Below are positions 26,932 through 36,249 of a stretch of DNA of 64,000 nt, piece by piece. The notes under the pieces are model-generated. The model was given only the letters and a program-made list of their open reading frames with translations. It did not search any database and was not told the origin of the DNA. How positions within the stretch are numbered: position 1 is the first letter of the stretch; each line of letters starts with the position of its first letter. Where the stretch lies: assembly GCF_001570405.1 (NCBI RefSeq), contig NZ_BBYM01000009.1:62001-126000 (forward strand). The letters run 5' to 3'. A program made the position numbers and the translations under genes. Origin of the DNA: Microtetraspora niveoalba (GTDB taxonomy: Bacteria > Actinomycetota > Actinomycetes > Streptosporangiales > Streptosporangiaceae).

Positions 26932-28120
26932 GACCGTAACTGTAGGACGGCCGGGCGGGGCCCGTGGAGGCCGCGGGCCCGAGCAGCGGCCCGGTGGTCG
27001 GCCCGTTGGTCGGCCCGGTGGTCGGCACCGTCAGCTCGACCTCGGTGCCCTGCCCGGGGACGGAGCAGATGTCCACCGTGCCGCCGAGCGCGGCGATCCG
27101 GCCGCGGATGGACTGGGCGACGCCGAGCCGGCCGGCGGCCTCCGCCTCGGCCAGGCGCCCGGCGGGGATGCCGGGGCCGTCGTCGCGCACGGTCACGGTG
27201 ACGGAGCCGCCGTCCCCTTCCGCGAGCACCCAGGCCGGGGCGTCCTCGCCGCAGTGCCGGCGCACGTTGTCCAGGGCGGCGGCGACCGCGGCCACGACCT
27301 CCTCGGCCGATCCGGCGGGTAGCGGCAGCGGCGTGGCGGGCGTGGACACGGTCACCGAGGCGGAGCCGAGCCGGCGCAGCAGGGCGCCGACGTCGGCCAG
27401 CCCGGTGCCCGGAGGGGCGGGCGGCTCGGCGCGGATCAGCTCGCGCAGCGCCGCCTCCTGCTCTCCGGCGAGCCGTCCCAGCTCGGCGGCCTCGCCGCCG
27501 ATCTCCAGGCCGCGGCGCTGCACCAGGGCGAGCACCTGGAGGACGGAGTCGTGGATGCCGCGGGCGAGCCGTTCCCGCTCCCGGCCCGCCGCCTCGATCT
27601 CCACCGCCCGCTGGAGCCGCCGCTCGGCCCGTTCGGTGAGCCGGGCGACGTGGCCGACGACGGCCCCGGCCAGGACCAGCAGCACCGACCCGTTGAGGGG
27701 GAGGAGGAGGTCGAAGCCCCGCAGGCCGCGCACCCACAGGTCGGCGGCCGACAGCAGGACCCCGGCCGCGACGCCGGCGCGGCGTCCTCCTTGCACCCCC
27801 CAGGCCAGCACGGGGCCGCCGATCCAGGTCGCCGTGATCGGCACGACCCCGCCGTGCTCCGCCTCGGGCCCCTGCGCGTACGGGGAGGCGAGCAGGCAGC
27901 CCACGGTGACGAGCAGGTCGATCAGCAGCAGCGCCCGGCCGCGCGCGACGCGGTAGGCGACCGTCGCCCCCGCCGTCCAGAGCGCCATCACACCGAGGAT
28001 GAGCCACCCGAGGGCGGGGCGCCGGTAGTCTCCCGAGCCCGCGAGCAGCAGCGCGGCGTACGCGAGCGAGGCGACGCGGTACACCGCGATGGCCCGCCAG
28101 AAGGGTCCGTCCGTGCCCAT
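26825..28120 (-). CDS. MacS-family sensor histidine kinase
   Basis: 431 residues. The N-terminal region has about six membrane helices and opens FWRAIAVYRVASLAYAALLL, typical of the DUF5931/MacS sensor. The dimerisation helix has the phosphoacceptor His in RLARGIHDSVLQVLALV (about residue 193), and the HATPase ends with GQGTEVELTVP. Beyond this the frame reads a GP/TTGP repeat and then a basic tail of about 40 residues that overlaps the response regulator gene by 107 bases. The conserved domain ends before the overlap, so the tail is dispensable or the product of a lost stop codon. Confidence 0.88.
   Translation of the reverse strand: MGTDGPFWRAIAVYRVASLAYAALLLAGSGDYRRPALGWLILGVMALWTAGATVAYRVARGRALLLIDLLVTVGCLLASPYAQGPEAEHGGVVPITATWIGGPVLAWGVQGGRRAGVAAGVLLSAADLWVRGLRGFDLLLPLNGSVLLVLAGAVVGHVARLTERAERRLQRAVEIEAAGRERERLARGIHDSVLQVLALVQRRGLEIGGEAAELGRLAGEQEAALRELIRAEPPAPPGTGLADVGALLRRLGSASVTVSTPATPLPLPAGSAEEVVAAVAAALDNVRRHCGEDAPAWVLAEGDGGSVTVTVRDDGPGIPAGRLAEAEAAGRLGVAQSIRGRIAALGGTVDICSVPGQGTEVELTVPTTGPTNGPTTGPLLGPAASTGPARPSYSYGRERSAGDGGGRPPDVARRHRTRSRRGRLRRGGDHG
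26988..27023. repeat. Three 12-base tandem repeats in the MacS-like gene
   Basis: GGCCCGGTGGTC, GGCCCGTTGGTC and GGCCCGGTGGTC in tandem encode the GPTTGPTNGPTT segment at the C-terminal linker of the kinase, just before its long overlap with the regulator gene. Confidence 0.9.
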
Positions 28121-28258
28121 GGCTCCCGAGTCTCTCGTCTCTCACTTTTATGCCATATCGACGGATTCTTGGGGCGTCCGGCCGTGTCCCCCACCCCGTA
28201 CGCGGAGATCAGTAGAAGACGACAAGGGCCAAGGAGGCGCCTCGACTGGGGGGAACAC

Positions 28259-29077
28259 GTGGCCGCACACGCGAAGACCCCGAGGGTGGTCGCCGAGCTG
28301 GCCGCGGAGTTCGCGGGCACGCTGATCCTGATCCTTTTCGGTGCGGGGGTGGTGGCGCAGGTCGTCGCCGCGGACCTCGGGAACCACGACAGCATCTCCT
28401 GGTCGTGGGGGCTCGGCGTCACCTTCGGCGTGTACACGGCGGCGCGGATCAGCGGCGCGCACCTCAACCCGGCCGTCACGCTGGCGTTCGCGGTGTTCAA
28501 GGGGTTCGCCTGGCGCAAGGTCGTGCCGTACGTGCTCGCGCAGACGCTGGGCGCGTTCGTCGCCGCCCTGCTGGTGCGGTGGAACTACGACGAGGTGCTG
28601 ACGAAGGTCGATCCCGGTCTCACGTTCAAGACGCAGTTCGTGTTCTCGACCCTGCCGGGCAACGGGTCCCTGCCCGTGCCGCTGTGGGGCGCGTTCCGCG
28701 ACCAGGTGATCGGCACGGCGATCCTGGTGTTCCTGATCTTCGCGGTGGTGGACGAGCTGAACACCGCGCCGGGGGTGAACATGTCCCCGTTCGTCATCGG
28801 GCTGATCGTGGTGGCGATCGGCATGGCGTGGGGCGCCAACGCCGGGTACGCGATCAACCCGGCGCGCGACTTCGGCCCGCGCCTGGCGTCGTTCCTCACG
28901 GGGTACGCGACGGCGTGGCGGGACCAGTACGGCCAGCTCTACTTCTGGGTGCCGATCGTGGCCCCGCTGATCGGCGGCGTGGTGGGCGCCTGGCTCTACC
29001 AGGCGCTGGTCGCCAGGTTCCTGCCGGTCGCGGAGCCCGAGATCGGCCGTGTCCCCGGCGAGAACGAGGGGAGTTGA
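28259..29077 (+). CDS. glpF: Glycerol facilitator (aquaglyceroporin, MIP family)
   Basis: 272 residues, six membrane helices and two half-helices. The two NPA boxes are GAHLNPAVT and [13 protein letters not shown]; the Asp after the second NPAR is the glycerol-channel form. It lets glycerol cross the membrane by diffusion. The start is a GTG at 28259 with GGGGGGA just upstream; a better AAGGAGG (28231-28237) is too far away. Glycerol kinase starts 5 bases after the stop codon, so uptake and trapping are co-expressed. No glpD lies in this unit; a GlpD-like gene lies 8 kb downstream in another operon. Confidence 0.93.
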   Translation: MAAHAKTPRVVAELAAEFAGTLILILFGAGVVAQVVAADLGNHDSISWSWGLGVTFGVYTAARISGAHLNPAVTLAFAVFKGFAWRKVVPYVLAQTLGAFVAALLVRWNYDEVLTKVDPGLTFKTQFVFSTLPGNGSLPVPLWGAFRDQVIGTAILVFLIFAVVDELNTAPGVNMSPFVIGLIVVAIGMAWGANAGYAINPARDFGPRLASFLTGYATAWRDQYGQLYFWVPIVAPLIGGVVGAWLYQALVARFLPVAEPEIGRVPGENEGS

Positions 29078-29082
29078 TCATC

Positions 29083-30600
29083 GTGCCGGACTTCGTCGGA
29101 GCGGTCGACCAGGGCACCACGAGCACCCGGTTCATGATCTTCGATCACAGCGGGAACGAGGTGGCCCGGCACCAGCTCGAACACCAGCAGATCATGCCGA
29201 ACGCCGGGTGGGTGGAGCACAACCCGACCGAGATCTGGGAGCGCACCCGCGCCGTGATCGAGACGGGGCTGCGCAACGCCCGGCTGTCGGCGTCAGACCT
29301 GGTCGCGCTCGGGGTCACCAACCAGCGGGAGACGACGCTGGTCTGGAACCGGCGCACGGGCCGGCCGTACTACAACGCGATCGTGTGGCAGGACACCCGG
29401 ACCGACCGGATCGCGGCCGCGTTGAACCGGGACGGCAGGGGGGAGGTCATCCGGGAGCGCGCCGGCCTGCCCCCGGCGACGTACTTCTCGGGGGCGAAGA
29501 TCCAGTGGATCCTGGAGAACGTCGACGGCGTGCGTGAGGCGGCCGAGTCGGGCGAGGCGGTCTTCGGCACCACCGACACGTGGCTGCTGTGGAACCTGAC
29601 CGGCGGGGCCGGCGGCGGCGTCCACGTCACCGATCCCACCAACGCCAGCCGGACCATGCTGATGGACCTGGAGACCCTGGACTGGGACGACGAGCTGCTG
29701 TCGTTCTTCGGCGTGCCGCGCCCGATGTTGCCGCGGATCCTCCCCTCGTCCCACCCGGAGGGGTACGGCCTGACCCGGCGGACGGGGCCGCTCGGCGGGG
29801 AGGTGCCGCTGGCGGGTGATCTCGGCGACCAGCAGGCGGCGACGGTGGGGCAGGTGTGCTTCGAGGCGGGCGAGGCCAAGAACACCTACGGCACGGGCAA
29901 CTTCCTGCTGCTCAACACCGGCACCGAGCCGGTGCGGTCGCGGCACGGGCTGCTCACCACGGTCTGCTACCGGTTCGGTGCCGAGCCGCCGGTGTACGCG
30001 CTGGAGGGGTCGATCGCGGTGACCGGGTCGGCCGTCCAGTGGCTGCGGGACCAGCTCGGCATCATCTCGGGGGCGGCGCAGAGCGAGGCGCTGGCCCGCC
30101 AGGTGGACGACAACGGCGGCGTGTACTTCGTGCCCGCGTTCTCCGGGCTGTTCGCGCCGTACTGGCGGTCGGACGCGCGCGGCGTCATCGTCGGCCTGTC
30201 CCGCTACAACACGAACGCGCACATCGCGCGGGCCGCGCTGGAGGCGATCTGCTACCAGAGCAGGGACGTGGTCGAGGCGATGCAGGCCGACTCCGGGGTC
30301 GTCCTCGACGTGCTGCGCGTGGACGGGGGAGTGACGGCCAACAACCTGTGCATGCAGCTCCAGGCCGACGTGCTCGGCGTGCCCGTGTCCAAGCCGGTCG
30401 TCGCCGAGACGACCGCGCTCGGCGCCGCGTACGCGGCCGGGCTGGCGGTCGGCTTCTGGCGCTCGACCGACGACCTCAGGACGCACTGGAACGAGGCGCG
30501 CCGGTGGACGCCGACGTGGAGCGACGAGCAGCGCGAGAAGGGCTACGCCGGGTGGAAGAAGGCGGTGGAGCGCACGCTCGGCTGGGTGGAGATGGACTGA
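29083..30600 (+). CDS. glpK: Glycerol kinase
   Basis: 505 residues, full length for the FGGY glycerol kinase. The phosphate loop is [16 protein letters not shown] near the start. Other conserved segments are [50 protein letters not shown] and [17 protein letters not shown]. It converts glycerol and ATP to sn-glycerol 3-phosphate. It starts with GTG, with GAGGGGAG 9 bases upstream. It is coupled to glpF and converges with the GntR gene. Confidence 0.96.
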   Translation: MPDFVGAVDQGTTSTRFMIFDHSGNEVARHQLEHQQIMPNAGWVEHNPTEIWERTRAVIETGLRNARLSASDLVALGVTNQRETTLVWNRRTGRPYYNAIVWQDTRTDRIAAALNRDGRGEVIRERAGLPPATYFSGAKIQWILENVDGVREAAESGEAVFGTTDTWLLWNLTGGAGGGVHVTDPTNASRTMLMDLETLDWDDELLSFFGVPRPMLPRILPSSHPEGYGLTRRTGPLGGEVPLAGDLGDQQAATVGQVCFEAGEAKNTYGTGNFLLLNTGTEPVRSRHGLLTTVCYRFGAEPPVYALEGSIAVTGSAVQWLRDQLGIISGAAQSEALARQVDDNGGVYFVPAFSGLFAPYWRSDARGVIVGLSRYNTNAHIARAALEAICYQSRDVVEAMQADSGVVLDVLRVDGGVTANNLCMQLQADVLGVPVSKPVVAETTALGAAYAAGLAVGFWRSTDDLRTHWNEARRWTPTWSDEQREKGYAGWKKAVERTLGWVEMD

Positions 30601-30624
30601 GGCCGGCCCGCGGCCCCGGCCGGG

Positions 30625-31362
30625 TCACCGGATGCCGACGTAGAACCGTGTCTGGTCGCTGCGGTGGAGCGCGTAGTACGCCTCGAACCGGGTGTTGTCG
30701 TCCAGCCAGGCGACCGACTCGATGCCGAGCAGCGGCGTGGAGGTGGACACCTCCAGCAGCTCCGCGTCCGCGGGGGCGGGGAAGACGGCCTCGATCCAGC
30801 GGTCCGCCGCCGCGGGCTCGATGCCGTACCGGCGCCGCAGCATGTCGTACAGGGACTGGTTCTCCAGGACGGCGCGCTCCAGGCCGGGGACCAGGCGGGC
30901 GGGCAGGGCGGTGTCGACGAGCAGCCACGGCTGGCCGTCCACGCGGCGCAGCCGGCGCAGCCGGACGACCTGCTCGCCGAGCGGGATCCGGAGGAGGGCG
31001 GCCTCCCGCTCGTCGGCCTCGCCCAGCTCCTGGTGGATGGTCTGGGTGGTCACGCGGCGTCCCGACTCGCGCAGGTCGTCGGCGGAGCCGGACATCGACC
31101 CGACGAACCGCAGCTCGGTCTTGCGGGGGGCGACGAAGGCGCCGCGTCCTTTGATCTTGTAGATCAGGCGCTGCTGCACGAGCTCGCGCAGGGCCTCGCG
31201 CACGACGGTGCGGGACACGCTGAACATGTCGCTCAGCTCGGCCTCGGAGGGCAGCGGCTGGTCCGGGCCCAGCTCGCCGCTCTCGATCTCCGCGCGCAAC
31301 GCCCGCATGAGCTGCATCCACAGCGGCTCGGCCCCGTCGCGGTTGAGGCGCGGATAGGTCAT
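30625..31362 (-). CDS. GntR/HutC-family repressor with UTRA ligand domain
   Basis: 245 residues. A winged helix covers residues 10-77 (PLPSEAELSDMFSVSRTVVREALRELVQQRLIYKIKGRGAFVA). The UTRA sensor domain at about 95-240 includes LGEQVVRLRRLRRVDGQP and YALHRSDQTRFYVGIR. It is divergent from the sugar/polyol operon starting at 31627. A near-perfect 24-base operator lies on the predicted transcription start of that operon, and related half-sites lie before its own gene, so it very likely represses both until an intermediate of the pathway binds. Confidence 0.93.
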   Translation of the reverse strand: MTYPRLNRDGAEPLWMQLMRALRAEIESGELGPDQPLPSEAELSDMFSVSRTVVREALRELVQQRLIYKIKGRGAFVAPRKTELRFVGSMSGSADDLRESGRRVTTQTIHQELGEADEREAALLRIPLGEQVVRLRRLRRVDGQPWLLVDTALPARLVPGLERAVLENQSLYDMLRRRYGIEPAAADRWIEAVFPAPADAELLEVSTSTPLLGIESVAWLDDNTRFEAYYALHRSDQTRFYVGIR

Positions 31363-31403
31363 CGTCAGGAGTCCCTTCTCGGCGGCTTCTGGAAGCATGC
31401 CAT

Positions 31404-31428
31404 GACAGGGCGACCTGTCGTAACAGGT
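31404..31428. promoter_or_regulatory. Overlapping ACAGG/CCTGT palindromes upstream of the GntR gene
   Basis: GACAGG-N4-CCTGTC (31404-31419) overlaps ACCTGT-N4-ACAGGT (31413-31428). These share the ACAGG and CCTGT half-sites of the main operator at 31522-31545. They lie about 40-65 bases before the repressor start, as expected for autoregulation. Confidence 0.6.
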
Positions 31429-31489
31429 GGGCGCCATCTCGTGAAGATTATCCTCGCCCGTCCGATTCGTCCCGTCACAGAACCTGCTC

Positions 31490-31518
31490 TTGACAGGCAC
31501 GTAACGTCGGCTTAGTTT
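31490..31518 (+). promoter_or_regulatory. Housekeeping-type promoter of the polyol/sugar operon
   Basis: The -35 box TTGACA (31490-31495) is perfect. After a 17-base spacer comes TAGTTT (31513-31518) as -10. Transcription would begin near 31525, inside the palindrome at 31522-31545, leaving a leader of about 100 bases before the first gene. Confidence 0.7.
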
Positions 31519-31521
31519 GCT

Positions 31522-31545
31522 TGTCACTACAGGCCTGTAATGACA
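31522..31545. promoter_or_regulatory. GntR operator on the transcription start of the polyol/sugar operon
   Basis: A 24-base palindrome with core TACAGGCCTGTA and outer arms TGTCA and TGACA; only one symmetric pair (positions 6 and 19) fails to match. Placed immediately after the -10 box, it would block polymerase when bound by the divergent GntR/UTRA repressor. Confidence 0.75.
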
Positions 31546-31626
31546 TCCCGCCTCTTGCGTGTGATGCGTTCCCGCGGCTTTCGACCTCCCTCCCGCTACG
31601 GCGGACCTGCTCTCTCTGGAGACACG

Positions 31627-32745
31627 ATGCGTATCCGTCCCACACGCCGGCCCTGGCGCGCGGCCTCCGCGGCGACCATCGCCGCTCTCGCGGTCCTGGC
31701 CGCGGGATGTAGCTCCGGCGACAACAACGCCGCGGGCGACAAGGCGAGCTCCGGCGGCGGTGGCGGCGACAAGCCGTTCATCGCGCTGAGCAACGGCTTC
31801 ATCGGCAACGGCTGGCGGCAGACGATGATCGCCAAGTTCGAGGCGGCCGCCACGCAGGCGCAGAAGGACGGCCTGATCAGCAAGTACAAGGTCGTCAACG
31901 CGCCGGGTGAGAACTCGGCCACCGAGCAGGTCGCGCAGATCAAGAGCCTGCTGCTGCAGAAGCCGGACGCGCTGCTCATCGACCCGTCCTCGCCGACCGC
32001 GCTCAAGCCGGTCATCCAGCAGGCGTGCGACGCCGGCGTCAAGGTCGTCGTGTTCGACTCCGCGATCGACGCCCCCTGCGCGCACGTGCTGCAGAACAGC
32101 TTCGTCGACTGGGCCACGTACGCCGCCAAGCCGCTGCTCGAGGGCATCGGCGGCAAGGGCAACGTGATCGTCAGCCGCGGCGTCGTCGGCTCCCAGCCCG
32201 AGGCCGAGATGTTCGACACCACCAAGAAGATCCTCGCCGAGTACTCCGACGTGAAGACCGCGGCGACGGTGACCGGCATGTGCGACGGCGCCACCGCGCA
32301 GAAGGCCGTGCTCGGCGTTCTCTCCAGCGTGCCCAAGGTGGACGGCGTCATCGGCTGCGGCGACGGCTACGGCGTCGCCCAGGCGTTCGCCACCGCCGGC
32401 AAGCCGGTGCCCGCCGTGACGTTCGAGACCAACGGCCGCGCCCTGAACTACTGGAAGGACAACAAGATCGACAACGGCTCGGTCGCGGTCATGTCCGACC
32501 CGGGCCAGTCCGTCGCCGCCCTGTGGGAGGCCCTCGACCTGCTCGACGGCAAGGACGTGCCGAAGCAGCTCACCTTCCCGATCGTCCTCGTGGAGCAGAA
32601 GGACCGCGACGCCTGGGCCGCCGCGCTCAAGCCCGACGAGTACGCCGCGTGGCCGTGGACCCGCGACCTGTTCCGCCAGCAGGTCGAGGCCGTGAAGACC
32701 GGCGGCCAGCCGGTGCAGCCGCCGATCCCGACGGCCGCGGGCTGA
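31627..32745 (+). CDS. Sugar/polyol ABC transporter substrate-binding lipoprotein (LsrB/RbsB-like)
   Basis: 372 residues. A lipoprotein signal has the lipobox LAAGC at about residue 27, then a Gly/Ser linker and a type I periplasmic-binding fold (SNGFIGNGWRQTMIAKFEAAA; LLIDPSSPTALKPVIQQACDAGVKVVVFDS). It captures the substrate outside the membrane for the following ATPase and two permeases. The chosen ATG has CTGGAG 7 bases upstream; an ATG at 31540 lies inside the operator and is not credible. It is the first gene of the GntR-controlled operon. The ligand is unknown. Confidence 0.92.
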   Translation: MRIRPTRRPWRAASAATIAALAVLAAGCSSGDNNAAGDKASSGGGGGDKPFIALSNGFIGNGWRQTMIAKFEAAATQAQKDGLISKYKVVNAPGENSATEQVAQIKSLLLQKPDALLIDPSSPTALKPVIQQACDAGVKVVVFDSAIDAPCAHVLQNSFVDWATYAAKPLLEGIGGKGNVIVSRGVVGSQPEAEMFDTTKKILAEYSDVKTAATVTGMCDGATAQKAVLGVLSSVPKVDGVIGCGDGYGVAQAFATAGKPVPAVTFETNGRALNYWKDNKIDNGSVAVMSDPGQSVAALWEALDLLDGKDVPKQLTFPIVLVEQKDRDAWAAALKPDEYAAWPWTRDLFRQQVEAVKTGGQPVQPPIPTAAG

Positions 32746-32768
32746 TCCGGACCGCGTAACAGGAGGGC

Positions 32769-34283
32769 ATGCACGTGGACAACCGGGGACCGCGGGCCGG
32801 CGAGCCCGTCGTCGTCGCCAAGGGCGTGACCAAGACGTACGGGCGCACCCGGGCGCTCGCCGGAGTGGACCTGGAGGTCCGCGCGGGCGAGGTGCTCGGG
32901 CTCGTCGGCCACAACGGAGCCGGCAAGAGCACCCTCATGCGGGTGCTCGCCGGGCTGGAGGCCTGCGACGAGGGCGCGGTCCTGGTGCACGGGAAGGAGG
33001 TCTCCGGCGAGGCCGGGCCGCGCGCCGCGGACTTCCGCGCGGTGCGGATGGCCTACCAGGAGACCTCCCTCTGCCCCGACCTCACGGTGGCGGAGAACAT
33101 CTGGGTGTCCTCGCGGCACTGCCTCCCGCGCCTGCGCTGGCGGCGGGCCGCGAGCGACGCCGTGCGCCGCCGCCTCGACGAGATGTTCCCCGGCCACGGA
33201 GTGTCGCCGCGCGACCGGGTCGAGGACCTGTCGCTGGCCCAGCGCCAGATGGTCGAGATCACCAGGGCCAGCCTGGTCGACCGGCTCGACCTGCTCATCC
33301 TCGACGAGCCGACCGAGTCGCTCGGCCCCGACGCGGCGCGCTCCCTGTACGACTACGTGCGCACGCTCACCGCCGCCGGCACCGCCGTACTGCTGATCTC
33401 GCACCGCATCCGGGAGGTCCTCTCGGTGGCCGACCGCGTCGCCGTGCTGCGCGACGGCGCGGTCACCGCCGAGCGGTTCGCCGAGGGGCTGGGCGAGCAG
33501 GACGTGCTCGAACTGATGGGGGCGCACGTCGCGGTCCCGTCGGAGAAGGAGCGGTCCGCCGCCCGCGCGGCCACGGACGTCGCCGACCGGCCGGCCGTGG
33601 CCGAGCTGCGCGGCGCCACCGCCCCGGGCCTGCGCGGCGTGTCGCTGCGGGTCGGCGCGGGCGAGGTCGTGGGCCTGGCCGGGCTGGCCGGACAGGGCCA
33701 GCAGGAGGTGCTCGAACGCCTGTGGCGCCCGGTCCGCCGCGACACCACGGTGGCCGGCACCCGCGCGTACGTGCCCGGCGACCGGCAGCGCTCCGGCGTG
33801 CTGCCCCTGTGGAGCGTCGCCGAGAACCTCATCGTCACCGCCATGCGCGGCCTCGCACGCCAGGGCCTGCGCCGCCCGGCCGAGGAGCGCGCGGCGGTCG
33901 GCGACTGGGTCGAGCGGCTCTCGATCCGCGGCGGCGCGGACGCCGGCATCACCGAGCTGAGCGGCGGCAACCAGCAGAAGGTCATCGTCGCCCGCGCGTT
34001 CGCCTCGACGGCCGGGCTGGTGCTGCTCGACGACCCCTTCCGCGGCGTGGACGTGCACACCAAGACCGACCTGTACGCCCTGATCCGGCAGGAGGCGGCC
34101 CAGGGCCGCAGCGTCGTCTGGTACTCGAGCGAGAACGCCGAGATGGCCCACTGCGACCGGGTGTACGTCTTCCGCGCCGGCCGGGTGGTCGCCGAGCTCG
34201 TCGGCGACGAGATCTCCGAGGAACGCATCATCGCCGTCTCCTTCGACGAGTCGGATGAGACGGATGGAGAGCAGAGCAAATGA
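32769..34283 (+). CDS. Sugar ABC transporter ATP-binding protein, two ABC domains (LsrA/RbsA-like)
   Basis: 504 residues, tandem ABC domains. Domain 1 has Walker A GHNGAGKST, signature LSLAQRQ and Walker B LLILDEPTESLG. Domain 2 has a degenerate Walker A (GLAGQGQQE), as is normal for this family, a good signature LSGGNQQK, but Walker B LVLLDDPFRGVD: the catalytic Glu is Asp and the following Thr is Phe. ATP hydrolysis probably relies on domain 1. AGGAGG lies directly upstream of the ATG; the stop overlaps the first permease (ATGA). Confidence 0.94.
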   Translation: MHVDNRGPRAGEPVVVAKGVTKTYGRTRALAGVDLEVRAGEVLGLVGHNGAGKSTLMRVLAGLEACDEGAVLVHGKEVSGEAGPRAADFRAVRMAYQETSLCPDLTVAENIWVSSRHCLPRLRWRRAASDAVRRRLDEMFPGHGVSPRDRVEDLSLAQRQMVEITRASLVDRLDLLILDEPTESLGPDAARSLYDYVRTLTAAGTAVLLISHRIREVLSVADRVAVLRDGAVTAERFAEGLGEQDVLELMGAHVAVPSEKERSAARAATDVADRPAVAELRGATAPGLRGVSLRVGAGEVVGLAGLAGQGQQEVLERLWRPVRRDTTVAGTRAYVPGDRQRSGVLPLWSVAENLIVTAMRGLARQGLRRPAEERAAVGDWVERLSIRGGADAGITELSGGNQQKVIVARAFASTAGLVLLDDPFRGVDVHTKTDLYALIRQEAAQGRSVVWYSSENAEMAHCDRVYVFRAGRVVAELVGDEISEERIIAVSFDESDETDGEQSK

Positions 34284-35239
34284 GTGATCTCCTCGCGTCG
34301 GCCCTGCCGTCCCGGGCCAGGATGCGCCGCACGGCGCCCGCCGTGGTCAGCGCCGTCGCCCTCGCCGCGATGCTCGCGGTCTGCGCGTCGCTGCAGTCGG
34401 ACGTGCTGAGCGTCGGCGGCCTCACCCTGGTCCTGTCCGCGACCGTGCCCCTCGTCATCGCGGCCCAGGCCCAGATGGCGCTGATGTCGGTCGGCGACAT
34501 CGACCTCGGGATCGGCAACTTCGTCGGCCTGGTGACCGTGGTCTCGGCGACCACGCTCGTGTCGTCGCCGCTGGTCGGCGCCCTGACGCTGCTCGGGCTC
34601 GTCGCCGCGTACGCGCTGCTGGGCGCGCTCATCCACCTGCGTCGGGTGCCGTCGCTGATCGCGACCCTGGGCGCGTCGTTCGTCTGGCTGGGACTCGGCC
34701 TGTTCATCCTGCCGACGCCCGGCGGTTCGACCCCCGAGTGGCTGGCGACGTTCGGCTCGTGGCAGCCCGCCGGGTTCCCCGCGCCGCTGCTGCCGATCCT
34801 GGTCGTCGCCCTGGTGGTCTACCTGCTCACCGCGCGCAGCGCGCTCGGCGTGCGGATGCGCGGCCTCGGCAGCAACCCGGTGGCGTTGCAGCGGGCCGGG
34901 CTGCGCCCGCTGGCCGCCCGCGTCATCGCATACACGGTGGCGGGCGCGCTCGGCGTGGTCTCCGGCCTCGTGCTGGCCTCGCAGACGGGCGGCGGCGACG
35001 TGTCGTCGGCGTCCAGCTACACGCTCATGACCGTGGCCGCGGTGATCCTCGGCGGCGGCTCCTTCTTCGGCGGGAGCGCCGTCCCCTGGGGCGTGGCCAT
35101 CGGCGGCGTGACGCTCGGGCTGGTCAGCGTCGTCCTGAGCCTCCTCGACGTCCAGTCGAACATGCAGTCCGCCGTGCAAGGCGTGATCGTCCTGGCCGTG
35201 CTCGCCGGCCGCGTCGTGGTCGGGAAGGTGCTGCGATGA
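34280..35239 (+). CDS. Sugar ABC transporter permease (LsrC/RbsC-like)
   Basis: 319 residues with about eight to ten membrane helices of the BPD_transp_2 family: SVGDIDLGIGNFVGLV, then MRGLGSNPVALQRAGL, which contacts the ATPase, and ILGGGSFFGGSAVPWG. It forms half of the channel with the next gene product. It overlaps by four bases at both ends (ATGA), consistent with translational coupling and balanced subunit production. Confidence 0.93.
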   Translation: MSDLLASALPSRARMRRTAPAVVSAVALAAMLAVCASLQSDVLSVGGLTLVLSATVPLVIAAQAQMALMSVGDIDLGIGNFVGLVTVVSATTLVSSPLVGALTLLGLVAAYALLGALIHLRRVPSLIATLGASFVWLGLGLFILPTPGGSTPEWLATFGSWQPAGFPAPLLPILVVALVVYLLTARSALGVRMRGLGSNPVALQRAGLRPLAARVIAYTVAGALGVVSGLVLASQTGGGDVSSASSYTLMTVAAVILGGGSFFGGSAVPWGVAIGGVTLGLVSVVLSLLDVQSNMQSAVQGVIVLAVLAGRVVVGKVLR

Positions 35240-36249
35240 ACATCCGCGCGATCGTCTCGCGCCCGTGGATCTGGGGCTTCGCCGCGGCGGTGCTCGTCTG
35301 GGCGATCATCATGGCCATCTCGGGCCAGGGCGGCGGCCAGACGGTGTCGCTCGCGTTGTCCCTGGCGCCCTACCTCGTCATCGTGGGGCTCGGCCAGATG
35401 CTCGTCATCACGGCCGGCCCCGGCAACATCGACGTGTCGGTGGCGCCGATCATCTCGCTGGCCGGGTTCGCCTCGGTCGGGGTGGCCGCCTCGACCGGCT
35501 CGGCGACCGTCGGCGTCCTCGCGGGCGTCGGCGTCGGCGTCCTCGTCGCGGTCATCAGCACCGTGGCCATCCTCGGACTGTCCGTGCCGCCGATCATCGC
35601 GACGCTGGCCGCCGGGCTCGTCGCCTCGTCGGTCACGCTGACCCTGGCGAACGGCTTCACCGCCGTGCCCGACCCCGGCCTGCGCGAGCTCCTCAACGTG
35701 CGCCCCGCCGGCATCCCCGTACTGGCCGTGGCCGTCGCCGCACTGACCGCGCTGGTCATCGTGCTGCTGCGCCGTACGGTCTACGGACGGTCCCTGATCG
35801 CGGTCGGGCAGAACCGCAGGGCGGCCGAGCGGGCCGGCATCCCGGTCGCCCGGGTCATCGCCACGACGTACCTGGTGAGCGGCGCGCTCGCCGGGCTCAC
35901 CGGTGCGCTGCTCGCGGCCTACATCGCGCCCTCCGCCGACCTCGGCACGCGCTACCTGCTCGACTCCGTCGCCGTCGTCGTCATCGGCGGCACGCTCATC
36001 TCCGGCGGCCGGGCCGTGCCGGTGGGCGTGTGGGGCGCGGGCCTCTTCTTCATCCTGCTCGACGGCCTGGTCAACCTCGTGGGCTGGAGCACGGCCGCGC
36101 AGAACCTGCTCAAGGGCGGCCTGGTGCTCTTCGTCCTCTTCCTCGCCGGCGGGGGTGACCGTGCCGGGGGCACGGCCTCCCGATTCAGAAGACGGCCGCG
36201 ACCCGCGGCCGCGACCACCACAACAACAGGAGACAACATTCATGGCTGA
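35236..36249 (+). CDS. Sugar ABC transporter permease (LsrD/RbsC-like)
   Basis: 337 residues, second permease of the same importer. It has about nine membrane helices, [20 protein letters not shown], the cytoplasmic coupling segment [16 protein letters not shown] and [16 protein letters not shown]. The C-terminus carries an unusual basic, Thr-rich tail ([19 protein letters not shown]). The stop overlaps the aldolase gene by eight bases. Confidence 0.93.
   Translation: MNIRAIVSRPWIWGFAAAVLVWAIIMAISGQGGGQTVSLALSLAPYLVIVGLGQMLVITAGPGNIDVSVAPIISLAGFASVGVAASTGSATVGVLAGVGVGVLVAVISTVAILGLSVPPIIATLAAGLVASSVTLTLANGFTAVPDPGLRELLNVRPAGIPVLAVAVAALTALVIVLLRRTVYGRSLIAVGQNRRAAERAGIPVARVIATTYLVSGALAGLTGALLAAYIAPSADLGTRYLLDSVAVVVIGGTLISGGRAVPVGVWGAGLFFILLDGLVNLVGWSTAAQNLLKGGLVLFVLFLAGGGDRAGGTASRFRRRPRPAAATTTTTGDNIHG

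Noticed and set aside
29293-30486. Long antisense frame over glpK
   Set aside because: Mirror frame of a highly conserved gene in GC-rich DNA; the sense strand has all glycerol kinase motifs.
31540-31626. Earlier ATG for the LsrB-like lipoprotein
   Set aside because: It lies inside the operator palindrome and adds 29 residues before a standard lipoprotein signal; the ATG at 31627 has a proper ribosome-binding site.
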